From Puccinia triticina (Eukaryota > Basidiomycota > Pucciniomycetes > Pucciniales > Pucciniaceae): a stretch of DNA of 64,000 nt. Under the pieces are notes generated by a model, which was given only the letters and a program-made list of their open reading frames with translations, made no database searches and had not been told where the DNA came from. The first letter of the stretch is position 1. Each line of letters opens with the position of its first letter. Positions 11,355 through 20,671 of the stretch are shown here, in pieces. Where the stretch lies: the NCBI RefSeq assembly GCF_026914185.1, contig NC_070565.1:558001-622000 (forward strand), read 5' to 3'. A program made the position numbers and the translations under genes.

Positions 11355-12024
11355 TTCTCCCCTCCTATAAGGAGAGCTGTGTCACGGGCACAGAAGGGTT
11401 GGGCAGGCTGGGAGGAGTAGGGCTGTGGTGTGGGACGCAGGGACGGCATCGCCGTAGGCAGGGCAAGCAAGGGTGGGGCGCGGCGGGGATGGGGAATCCC
11501 AGTTCGGTACTGACGGCCAGTCGCAGAGTAGAGGGCAAATCCGGTTGATTTGTGGGCGTCCAGATCAGAGACGCCAGCGCCAGAGACAGTCCGCTCTGGA
11601 AGTCGTGGCCAGGTTGGGGCATTGGGTCGCGATCCCGCGGACAGAACAGAAAAAACAAGGAAACAGGGGGTGGAACAATGAAAGGGGACAGGGGGGGGGA
11701 GGGGGGGGGAAGGGGGTAGGGCGTTGGCGGGCGGCGGAACGGAGGCTTATGGGGTGGCACTGCGAACAGGCGGCCGCGTAAGCATCTGCCTCTGTGAAGC
11801 TGGTGAAGAGGACGGGGGAAAGGGGGCGGGGACACATACGGCTTGTCCATTGGGGAGTCGAGGAGAGGGCCGATTTGATCTTTGAGCGCGGTGTGGAACA
11901 CTTGTTGAGAGTCCTCAAAGTTAAGCGAGGGCAGCCCCTCGTGGGCTGCGTCAAACTTGGCAACGGCCGCCGCTTCAATATCGTCGGTGATGATGTTGTT
12001 CGTGTCCGCTGTTGACCGGTGGAT
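11355..12024 (-). other. region between the outer Gag stop and the 3' LTR
   Basis: Very G-rich on the plus strand with poly-G runs at 11689-11712. After the Gag TAA (12025) the same minus-strand frame stays open to 11365, but it becomes Pro/Arg-rich low complexity after the first ~70 codons, so only the first part (through FHTALKDQIGPLLDSPMDKP) looks protein-like. No reverse transcriptase or integrase motif. Ends in the polypurine tract. Confidence 0.6.
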
Positions 12025-13755
12025 TTATCCATCCAGTTCCTCCATAGCTTCCGCTGACGCCACGTCAAGAGCGGGGAAGAGGTCGTCTTCAGAAGATTCT
12101 ACCCCCGCTACGCCAGCAGGCCGGGAGGTCGCGCGGCCGGCGGCGGACAAGGTTGGCTTAGTGGACGGTCCGGAGGGGCTGTTCCAAGCTTTGGGTATCA
12201 TATAGTTTGGGGGTTTCGGCGGGGTCACAAAGGTGCCTGGCACCACCACGCGGGTTTGGTTAAGGGGGCCTGGGCAGTTCCCAGCAGTTGAGCCACAGTG
12301 CTGCTTACAGAAGTGGCATCTGCCAACGGAGTCGAGGTAGGCGTGTATGCGCCAGAAGAATTCGTCTCTGGAGAGGCCGCCAAATCTAGTCTCGGCCCCG
12401 ATGGTCTCACTAGTGCCGGGGTTAGTTGGGTTGCGGCGTGGGGGAGGACGTGCAGGGAGGACCGCTGCAAATCCCCTGACACGTTTTGTGAAACGAGCGT
12501 AATCAAAGGGTGTGGCTTCGAGGAGCTCAAAGCGGACGACGTCAGCATGGAGCTCGGTAGTTAGACCTAGCGTGATCCACTGCGCAAGGTCTTCGTCCGA
12601 GACTTCTGGCGGGTCGCAATCAAAGTTGATCATGCGTTGAAGCGTCCGGGCCCGTGTTTCGAAGCTGGTGAAGGTCTCGAGATCCCCCATTTTCAGAAGC
12701 CGGATCTTTGCTTTGAGTTCAAAACGCCAGCGGAGAGGGAGCGCTGCTTGGAAGAGAGCTTCCTTAAACTCTTTCCACGTCTTGCCAATGTAGTTCTTTG
12801 CTTCGTTGGAGTAGACCAAGAGTAAATTCGTCTCCTTGATCATGGTCCCGGTCAGGCAAACCTTATCGTCATCATTTAAGACGCCCTTTGTATCAAAGAA
12901 GATTTGGACGCCGTGGATCCAGGTCAAGAACGGCTCGATTTTGTGGTACGGCCCAACAAAGACGGGCCCGTCGGATGTTCGGAAACGCTGGAGATCAATA
13001 CGCCTCCCGTCAAGCGTGGTCTCGGTTGGTGGAGTAATAGGTCTGGTCGCCGTGCGAATCAAGACCTCTTCTAGGCGGGCGAAGCGTTCTGCATCTTCGT
13101 GTGCCCAGAGCTTGGCTGACTCCTGCGCTGCGCGCGCTCGTGCTTCTGCGGCTTGCTGCACTTCGACGTTGGCTCGATGCATCTGGAGGGTGAGTTGCTG
13201 CATTTGGGCGAACATCACAAGGGGGTCGAGGGTCAACGAGGGTTTGGGCGTTTCCCGTACGGGGTCCAGCGTGTTGTTGTTGGACGTCGGATCAGTCGTT
13301 CCCCCAACCTGGTCATTGGTCAAGGCATCCCGGTCCGTCGGATCCAAGGTGCCGGCTGGGTTGGCCATTGTTAAGTGGTCAGTGGAGAGGTGCGACAGCC
13401 TAGAGCCAGGGTGTGGTTGGGATGACTCTCCGGTTGTGCGGTTGATTTTTTTCACTGGCTCCGTGGGGTTGGGGTTTGCAAAGGATGGTAAGATGGGGCC
13501 TGGTAGCTGGGGGCCCGGCGGAGGAAGAGCGAGCGGGGCAGAGATTAGGGGGTAAAGGGGGACCGCCGGGGGGGGAGGAATCCGGATCTGGGGCTCATGG
13601 GTCACCGTCCAAGCCCGGACGGCTGGGGCGTTGTCTTCGGTTCCGGAGAATAAGGACGTACTCGACAATCCGCAGAAGCCAATAGCCGGTGGGAGACTCC
13701 AGAGATCTGCAAAGGGACGCAGGGGGGGTTGGGGAGCGGAGGTTTGGACGGACGA
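12025..13755 (-). CDS. Gag of the outer element, C-terminal 576 codons
   Basis: Pro-rich N-terminal part, then a helical region rich in Ala/Glu/Arg (VEVQQAAEARARAAQESAKL), then a retrotransposon Gag capsid-like domain containing FLTWIHGVQIFF, YIGKTWKEFKEALFQAALP and LETFTSFETRARTLQ, and a Cys cluster CHFCKQHCGSTAGNC in the place of a zinc knuckle. No protease motif follows. The 5' part of the same frame lies across the gypsy insertion at 27081-27282; the reading frame is restored across one copy of the ACGA duplication (...STQPS|SVQTSAP...). Codon use is GC- and CpG-rich, unlike the gypsy inside it. Confidence 0.85.
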   Translation of the reverse strand, partial: SSVQTSAPQPPLRPFADLWSLPPAIGFCGLSSTSLFSGTEDNAPAVRAWTVTHEPQIRIPPPPAVPLYPLISAPLALPPPGPQLPGPILPSFANPNPTEPVKKINRTTGESSQPHPGSRLSHLSTDHLTMANPAGTLDPTDRDALTNDQVGGTTDPTSNNNTLDPVRETPKPSLTLDPLVMFAQMQQLTLQMHRANVEVQQAAEARARAAQESAKLWAHEDAERFARLEEVLIRTATRPITPPTETTLDGRRIDLQRFRTSDGPVFVGPYHKIEPFLTWIHGVQIFFDTKGVLNDDDKVCLTGTMIKETNLLLVYSNEAKNYIGKTWKEFKEALFQAALPLRWRFELKAKIRLLKMGDLETFTSFETRARTLQRMINFDCDPPEVSDEDLAQWITLGLTTELHADVVRFELLEATPFDYARFTKRVRGFAAVLPARPPPRRNPTNPGTSETIGAETRFGGLSRDEFFWRIHAYLDSVGRCHFCKQHCGSTAGNCPGPLNQTRVVVPGTFVTPPKPPNYMIPKAWNSPSGPSTKPTLSAAGRATSRPAGVAGVESSEDDLFPALDVASAEAMEELDG

Positions 13756-14718
13756 TGTGGTGCTCCATTCCAAACCATAAGTAGTATTTTATTGCTTTTC
13801 TTTACATACATTCATCATTACATTTCCCATTTCCCCCATAACCCTTCACAAATACTTCATTATTATTGCATATTAAGATTCTACGCCAAATTTCACCTAT
13901 AGTAACTCATACATAGTACCCCCTTATCTTCAATGGTTCAGTAGTTATATAAGGATATAAGACTTACAGACAACCTACATTCTTCATTAGTTACAATACT
14001 CATTTCATTAGTAACCTACTTGAATCATTACAGTAAATTCCTTTTACATATTTATTCTCACATACTAAACCCTTTACATACATTTCTCATTATGTACTAT
14101 GCCTATTGTACACATTACATCATTGGATCTGTGCTTACCTCTTTCAGTAGTGCTCATCATTACAAGTAGTTACTATGTTCTCATCACTCTTCCCCATTAG
14201 TACATTCTTTTATTCCCATAACCAGCATTCCCCTTTCAGCATTGCTCATCATTACATACTGTTACTATGTTCACATCACTCTTCCTCATTTGTACAACCT
14301 TCATTCTCATAGCCAGAACTCCTTATTGTCTGTGCTCATCCTTCCTTCATATAAGAACTGTCTTTCCCCCCTCACTTGTACCTTATGCAGAATTTATAGA
14401 TAATTTTAGATACAGAAATTATAAGTGCCCATTCTCATCAACCCCTTGCCATTAAACCTTGCCATTGCATTCCCCACTCTCATCACTCCTCCAACTCTCT
14501 TACCCTCAGTAGTCAGTAGTTAAAGCTCATAGTACTAGCTCCTAAGATCAAGCAGGATTCAGCCACACCTTTTTCTTCTTTTTCTTAGTGTTACTCTCAT
14601 CCCCTCAGCATTAGTCAGGAAGGCAGCCTCATCAGCACCCTTGCATAGCTTACATTAGTACTAGTGTTGCTATCCATTTCCCTTCCAAGCTCTATTCTCC
14701 CCCTTGAGTAGTTCCACA
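13756..14718 (+). repeat. 5' LTR of the gypsy element
   Basis: Starts TGTGGTGCTCC, ends GAGTAGTTCCACA. TATA-like boxes TTATATAAGG (13946) and CATATAAGAAC (14348). A degenerate internal tandem repeat of period 92 starts at 14151 and 14243 (TGCTCATCATTACA). Almost no CpG. Confidence 0.92.
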
Positions 14719-14942
14719 AGTGGTGTCCCAACAGTGGCCATTCTATACTTCAGATATCTTCAGCTCTAGTAACACTCTTACCATCAGCTACATACTACTT
14801 CACCTACACTCCTCATACTCCTTTCTTTACAAATCAACTCCCTGCTTTTAGAATCAACTTCAACCAACAGTAACACTATCAGCATCTCCACTATCAACCT
14901 TCAACACCCTTCAGATTTAGAGTCAACTTATCTGCTTCAATC
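14719..14942 (+). other. gypsy leader with primer-binding site
   Basis: Two bases after the LTR comes TGGTGTCCCAACAGTGG (14721), a TGG-starting primer-binding site; the tRNA is not identified. The rest is a C/A/T-rich untranslated leader up to ATG 14943. Confidence 0.6.
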
Positions 14943-17360
14943 ATGTCTGCCCAAGGATCTCCCAACACCAATGTTGCTCCCAGTCTTTACCCTCCAGTGG
15001 ATCCATCCAGTAATGCTGCAGTTCAGGACTCCACCACTTCCAACACTGGTCAGACTCAGGTTCCTCCCAATGGTCCAGGTTATCAACCTTCTTCCAATGC
15101 TCCAGATCCCCAGGGTTCTTCTACTCCACAAGTCAACTCCAGTTCTTACAGACCTCCACCTGGACCTCAGACTTCCAGTATCCCTAGATACACAGGATAT
15201 AGAGATACCAATCAGCTTTCAGAAGATTCAGAAGATTTAAATGCACCACCACCCCGCTTTCCCAGGTTCCAGCGCCAAAGGGATGACTCAACACACTCTA
15301 CCAGGTCCAACACTCACTTTTTAAATAGGGAACCAGCTATGCCTAGGTATGAGGATCCTGTCAGCAGAGGAGTAAAGATCAAACCCATGGACAAAGAGCT
15401 CTTCTTTGATGGAACCAACATGCCTGTGGAGAAGTTCATTAGAAGGTATGAAAGTGCTGGAAGAGATGATGGTGCTAACTCTAAGGAACTGGCTGGACAA
15501 ATCATTGCTTTTATCAAAGGGTTGGACCTTAAGGATGAAGTGGAAGACATGTCAGGCCATGAAAACTTGGATTGGGAAACCCTGAAGAAACAGCTACTCA
15601 CCAGGTTTGGAACTTCTCAGCCATTGGTCAGATATACCAGGGAGGATCTCAGGAAACTAGTCTACAAATCTGCCCAGGATGGAGGAATCAGCACCTTGGA
15701 AACCTTCAACACATTCAGAAACAAGTTTGAAACCATCACTCACTACTTGGTAAGAATGGGGTACAGTACCAGCCTGGAGGAATTCAGACACCTTCTTTTG
15801 GAAACTCTTCACAAGGATCTGGATCAAAGAGTTACTAGGAGCTTGATGAGGGACAATCAAATGCTAGCCTCAAAGGATGGAGGTGATATCTTGCCAGACA
15901 CTGAAACTCTTCTTACCTACATTCACCAGGAAGTTTACTCAAGATCAGTGGTCAACAGAAGGACTGAATGGAGGGCAGAAGAGAAATTCACTTTGGACAA
16001 CTCACCTAGGACCTTCAAACCCACACCTGCTACTCAGGGAACTGCTCCTACTGCTTCTATTTCTCTGGACAAACAAGTGGAACTCCTTACCAAACAACTT
16101 GCATCCCTCACTGCTGGCAAAGGACTACCTCCCCACATGGACAAACCTGCTAGGACCTGGCCATTCAAATGCTATTATTGTCATCAGGAAACCCATGGAA
16201 CCAACAGCTGCTCTCAACTTGCCCAGGACATGTCTAGTGGTGCTGTTATCAAGGATGGCAGAGATTACAGACTTCCAGACAAATCAGTTATTCCCTGGAT
16301 TCCAAGCAGACCAATCAGAACCCCAGTGGAAGAGTACTCCAAAACTAAGCTCACATCTTCTTTTGGCCAACTAGAGGAGGACCCAGCCTATTATCAAACC
16401 CACAGTTATGAAGCAGACCTTGGAAAGAGGACCAGAAACAACTCTAAGGATCAGGATGAGGAGGAACCAGCCAAGTCAGACAAAAGGATCAGGAAGGAGA
16501 AACAGGACCTAATGGACATGGATACAGAGGAAATACTTCACATGACACAGTCCCCTACTCCTAGTGCTTCCAAATCCCCTACTTCAAAAGGCTCCCCTCA
16601 AGTCAGATTCCAGGATAAGGACAAGGATTCAACCACTGCACCTAAGGACAAACCAGTTAAGAAGACCTATTTGGAAAAGACTTTGGCCAAGGAGTACCCA
16701 GGAATTGAGGAGGAAGTGGCTAGTAGGATGTTGACTGCAGGAAAGATGGAGTTGGCCTTTGGAGAAATCTTTGCTATATCACCAGGAGTTACTGACTGTA
16801 TCAGGAAGAAGATAACCAACAGAAGGGTCCCATTGGATGGTGTCAAATCAGCAAACTTCACAGACATGGAGGATGGAGAAGAACCAGCACAGGAGCAACC
16901 CACTACTCACTACTCCTGCCCCCTTGGATACATCACCATCACTATTGGAGGAGAGAAACATCAAGCACTCTTGGATACTGGCTCTATGGTCAACATTATT
17001 CCTGAAACTCTTGCACATAAACTTGGATTAGTACTCACTGCTAAATCTATGAAGCTCAAAGGAATTGGAGGTCGCCTTACTGATATACCTGGAATTGCTG
17101 AAGATGTGGAGGTAACCATTGGGAAAGTAGTCAGGACAGTTCATTTCTGGGTAGCCAAAGGACCAGTTCAGATGATTATTGGAAAGCCTTTCTTGATGGA
17201 TGTCTCAGCTAACATCAACTACAATGGAGCCAGAGGAGAAGCACTTTCAATCATGGATTCAGCTGGTCAGACTTTTTTGGTTCCAATCATACTCCCCAGT
17301 AATCAGAAGTGGGAAACCAGCATACCTTCCAATTCTGGACTGGTAAATTTTTTAGATTGA
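14943..17360 (+). CDS. gypsy Gag-protease, 805 aa
   Basis: N-terminal 110 residues are Pro/Ser/Gln-rich. A capsid-like domain follows (YESAGRDDGANSKELAGQII onwards, to residue ~330), then a short Cys/His box FKCYYCHQETHGTNSC (about residue 403), an acidic-basic linker, and an aspartic protease with LLDTGSMVNIIPE (about residue 680) and the hydrophobic-Gly motif MIIGKPFL (about 745). The frame ends at TGA 17358-17360 just after a slippery heptamer. All arginines I checked use AGA or AGG, and long stretches contain no CpG at all. The product would assemble the virus-like particle and process Pol. Confidence 0.92.
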   Translation: MSAQGSPNTNVAPSLYPPVDPSSNAAVQDSTTSNTGQTQVPPNGPGYQPSSNAPDPQGSSTPQVNSSSYRPPPGPQTSSIPRYTGYRDTNQLSEDSEDLNAPPPRFPRFQRQRDDSTHSTRSNTHFLNREPAMPRYEDPVSRGVKIKPMDKELFFDGTNMPVEKFIRRYESAGRDDGANSKELAGQIIAFIKGLDLKDEVEDMSGHENLDWETLKKQLLTRFGTSQPLVRYTREDLRKLVYKSAQDGGISTLETFNTFRNKFETITHYLVRMGYSTSLEEFRHLLLETLHKDLDQRVTRSLMRDNQMLASKDGGDILPDTETLLTYIHQEVYSRSVVNRRTEWRAEEKFTLDNSPRTFKPTPATQGTAPTASISLDKQVELLTKQLASLTAGKGLPPHMDKPARTWPFKCYYCHQETHGTNSCSQLAQDMSSGAVIKDGRDYRLPDKSVIPWIPSRPIRTPVEEYSKTKLTSSFGQLEEDPAYYQTHSYEADLGKRTRNNSKDQDEEEPAKSDKRIRKEKQDLMDMDTEEILHMTQSPTPSASKSPTSKGSPQVRFQDKDKDSTTAPKDKPVKKTYLEKTLAKEYPGIEEEVASRMLTAGKMELAFGEIFAISPGVTDCIRKKITNRRVPLDGVKSANFTDMEDGEEPAQEQPTTHYSCPLGYITITIGGEKHQALLDTGSMVNIIPETLAHKLGLVLTAKSMKLKGIGGRLTDIPGIAEDVEVTIGKVVRTVHFWVAKGPVQMIIGKPFLMDVSANINYNGARGEALSIMDSAGQTFLVPIILPSNQKWETSIPSNSGLVNFLD
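17348..17354 (+). promoter_or_regulatory. programmed -1 ribosomal frameshift site U UUU UUA
   Basis: In the gag frame the codons are AAT TTT TTA GAT TGA; the heptamer T TTT TTA is aligned exactly as required for tandem -1 slippage. Slipping moves the ribosome into the pol frame (next codons AGA TTG AGA). Placed two codons before the gag stop. A weak downstream stem CCAGG/CCTGG (17362/17395) is possible. Confidence 0.75.
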
Positions 17361-18070
17361 GACCAGGTTTTCAGTTCCCTTCCCTTACAACTGCAACCCT
17401 GGAAAACAACCAAAAGCAACAAACTGTAGTCACTCATTCAGCAAAGTATAAATCAACTCTAAAAAATATAAAACCAGTAAACCAACCAATGCCATTATCT
17501 CTCAATCCCCCATTATCAAGGCCACCACTCTCAAGAGATCCTTACCTCACTCCTTTAAGCCCTTTTCCTCCACCATTCACTCCTACCTCCAAGATTACTC
17601 AAGAAAGTCTGGACCTCATCAATTTTGGACCTCCTGGATGGCTTTCTCCTCAAGAATATCTCCTGCTGGTATGGGTAATTGTGATTAGACAAGGTGCTTT
17701 GGCTTTTGTAGAAACAGAAAGAGGCCTTCTTAAACACACCTATGGACAGCCTTATATCATTCCAGTCATTCCCCATGAACCTTGGCAACAGAAACCAATT
17801 CCAATCCCTGCACCCATCAAAGACCAGGTTATAGAATTGGTAAGAGAAAGACTCAGCACTGGCCTCTATGAACAATCCTTTTCCAGTTATTCCAGCCCTA
17901 TATTTTGTGTAAAGAAGCAGGATGGTAAGCTCAGAATTGTACATGACCTTCAGAAACTCAACAAAGTCACCATTAAGGACGCTGGACTACCACCAAAGAC
18001 AGAGGAACTCATTGAATCATTCACTGGAAGGGCTTGCTATGGACTAGGTGATATTATGGGAGGATATGAT
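17354..18070 (+). CDS. gypsy Pol, first part (RT N-terminus)
   Basis: Pol frame entered by -1 frameshift (it overlaps gag by about 50 nt and also has an ATG at 17309). Contains the RT fingers: SSPIFCVKKQDGKLRIVHDL with QKLNKVTIKDAG, and ACYGLGDIMGGYD holding the first catalytic Asp. Cut at 18070 by the copia element. The frame continues at 20672 after one ATGAT copy. Confidence 0.9.
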
Positions 18071-18770
18071 TGTTGATATTAGTGCTTCATCCCTCTAGTA
18101 CTTCAAAGCTCCAAAGCTCGACCTCATACTCCAAAGCTCGGTCCTCATACTTCAAATCTTGTTCCTTCAAAGTGACATCATTTTGATCGAACCCTCGCTA
18201 TGACTCTTGCTTCTCTCCTGCAAGAACTCCGCTCGATCCTCTCCACCTTTGTTTCTCCCATATATAAACTCGTCGCTTATTCACACCTTCGACTTTTTCC
18301 TTCGGGGAACCTGCAACAACATTTGTTGCCTTATAGCTTCTTTATCACATCATCACAATATTAAGCTGTTCCTCCATTATCGATATCATCATCTTTTGAT
18401 CTCCTTTTCTCATTTGCTCCGCTCCCGATCTTCAGAGGTCTCTTTTCCATCAACGTCCTCAAGCAATCTATTCGCGAAGTCTCTTTCCCTTCCTATCAAC
18501 AAGCCGCCGACCATCAAGACGATCCGCCTCAAGTAGCTCAAAAGCCCAGTATGTTTATCTCAGAAGATCCTTCTCGACTGACCGACATTGACATTTGTTC
18601 TTTTCAGTTCTGCTTCTTTTCCTCCTTTGTGTCCTGTGTTGTCCTTTCTTCTCATTGTCCACCGACCTCTTGTTGTCTCTTGCCTTTAGGTACTTTTATT
18701 TTTCCTTTGTGTATTTCTCATTATCATCATGTTAAACTTACGAAATACAACTTTAGTTTGTCACTTCACA
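18071..18770 (+). repeat. 5' LTR of copia C
   Basis: 700 bp, TG...CA. CATATATAAAC near 18258 is a TATA-like box. The last 122 bp (18649-18770) reappear at 20545-20666 as the truncated 3' LTR. Confidence 0.88.
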
Positions 18771-18836
18771 GATTTACAGTCTCGTTTGGCTCACCTACGA
18801 CCAAACTCTTGAATTTCAAACTAGGGCAAGGACATC

Positions 18837-20544
18837 ATGTCGGGGACCGATAAAGGCAATACCGCGGCTTCGAACGGCGTTCCCATGCTTGATGGTTCCA
18901 ACTACACTAATTGGCACACTTGCATGTTCATTTATCTTTGAGGCAAGAAGTTATGGAACTGCTGCTCAATTCCAATCGAAGATGACGCCTCCGACGCTCA
19001 GAAGGTGGCCTATGAAGAAGCTAGCAACAAAGCGATTTCCATTATCACTTCTCGTCTTGATTCAAGATGTTATAACGAGGTTGTAAATTCGGTTACCATG
19101 TCTGACTCGATCGCCTTATGGAAGAAAATTGCTGCTCAATATGCTTCTCACTCCGTCATCAATCGCGGTCGGGTCTTTATGGGTTGGTCGGCGGAGATCT
19201 ATAAAGGAAATCTTCAAGCATATATCGACAAAACCAGAATTCATCTTCTCGATATTGACGCGGTTGGTGTCACACTTCCTCCCAATATTATTTCCTATCT
19301 GGTTCTTGGGAAGCTTATGCACGATGACGCTCTCGATAAAATCATTGACAATTGTGCTTTATCCGAAGACTGTACATCATCCCCGTACCTTGTTCTTGAT
19401 GCTCTTCAGACGTGGTTGACTCATAAAAGCTCTAAAAAGGAATCTGATCAAGGCACTGCTCTCATCACCACCTCCAATCAACCTTCCGGCGGTAAATTTC
19501 CCTTCAAAGTTATTCATTATTGCGCAAATCAAGAGCATAATCCTGAAGTTACCAACCATCAAGAATCTCGTTGTTTCGAGAAATATCCTCATCTTCAAAA
19601 TGCCAATCCACCCAAGACCAACAAGAAGAACTCAAATGCAAGTGCAAGTTTTGCCCATGCGTCCGTCTTTGTGTCGTTTGTATCCGGACAACCTACTGAA
19701 GATGTTGTCATCGATTTGGCTGCGTCACATCACATGCTTTGCAATAGAAATCTCTTCACCTCCTTTACTCATGAGAAGGTTGTTATCAAGACTGGTAATC
19801 CGGACACTCCTCTTATCGCTACTGGACACGGCACTGCGGAAATCTTCACTAATGGTCGAGTTATCAAATTACTCGACTGCTTGTTCGTGCCAAACATTTC
19901 GCAACAATTAATCTCTCTTGTTCGCCTCATCAATAAAAGCATCAAGATCATGAAAAACACTCAATTTTTTGATATTTCCGATGACACCGGTTCTTTGTTT
20001 TCCGGAGAGATTGTCGATAATCTCCTTCATGCTCAATACATTCGATGCCCGAAGGCTCTTGTCAATATCAAAGATTCAGACCACGAGCTATGGCATCATC
20101 GTCTTGGACATCCTAGTGATCAGGTTATGAAAACGATGGGACTTCCTTCTTCAAAAATAAACTCGTTATGCGAGGTATGTGCTTGCTCCAAGATGACTCT
20201 TATCCCTTTTCCCAGTCATTTTTCTCCCGTTCAATTTCCTCTTCAACGGCTTCACATGGATCTGGTCGGACCAATCAATCCTCCTTCCTTATCCGGCTTC
20301 AAATATTTTCTCACCATTGTTGATCAATACTCATCATTTAAATTTGTTCGGTTTCTGAAGGCAAAATCCGACACTTTTGAAGAATTCAAACAATTCGCCA
20401 ATTTAGTTGAAAACCTTCAAGAACATTCCATCAAAGAAGTCGTCTCTGATCAGGGAGGAGAATTCCTCAATAGTCAATTCAAGGAGTTCTTTGCTGAAAA
20501 AGGAGTTCTTCAGGTTTTTTCTCCTGCTGCGACTCCGGAGTTGA
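18837..20544 (+). pseudogene. copia C Gag-protease-integrase fragment
   Basis: Frame from ATG 18837 is broken by a single TGA at 18939-18941 (codon 35, reading FIYL*GKKLW, arginine expected) and continues open from there. Gag region includes SIALWKKIAAQYASHS and GRVFMGWSAEIYKGNLQAYI; protease shows VVIDLAASHHML where DTGASHH would be usual, so the catalytic Asp is kept but the Thr-Gly lost; integrase zinc motif HHRLGHPSDQVM and core residues LHMDLVGPI and VSDQGGEF are present. The frame runs into LTR sequence after FSPAATPE, losing the third acidic residue and everything downstream. Not autonomous. Confidence 0.88.
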
Positions 20545-20666
20545 TTCTCATTGTCCACCGACCTCTTGTTGTCTCTTGCCTTTAGGTACTTTTATTTTTC
20601 CTTTGTGTATTTCTCATTATCATCATGTTAAACTTACGAAATACAACTTTAGTTTGTCACTTCACA
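20545..20666 (+). repeat. truncated 3' LTR of copia C
   Basis: 122 bp matching 18649-18770 base for base as far as I can read; ends TTCACA followed by the ATGAT duplication. Confidence 0.88.
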
Positions 20667-20671
20667 ATGAT

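Larger units (their letters stand above)
18071..20666 (+). mobile_element. internally deleted copia element C inside gypsy pol
   Basis: 5' LTR 18071-18770 (TGTTGATATT...TTCACA, 700 bp), partial 3' LTR 20545-20666, flanked by a perfect 5-bp duplication ATGAT (18066-18070, 20667-20671). The internal region stops within integrase; RT and RNase H are missing. The deletion joins integrase to position ~579 of the 3' LTR. The 122 bp shared by the LTRs look identical. CpG-rich, unlike its host. Confidence 0.92.

Noticed and set aside
11365..11901. 178-codon Pro/Arg-rich frame on the minus strand
   Set aside because: Composition follows poly-G/poly-C DNA; only the part adjoining the Gag stop looks protein-like.
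15314..15601. Antisense frame within gypsy gag
   Set aside because: Shadow of the gag codons caused by CpG and stop-codon avoidance; not conserved-looking.
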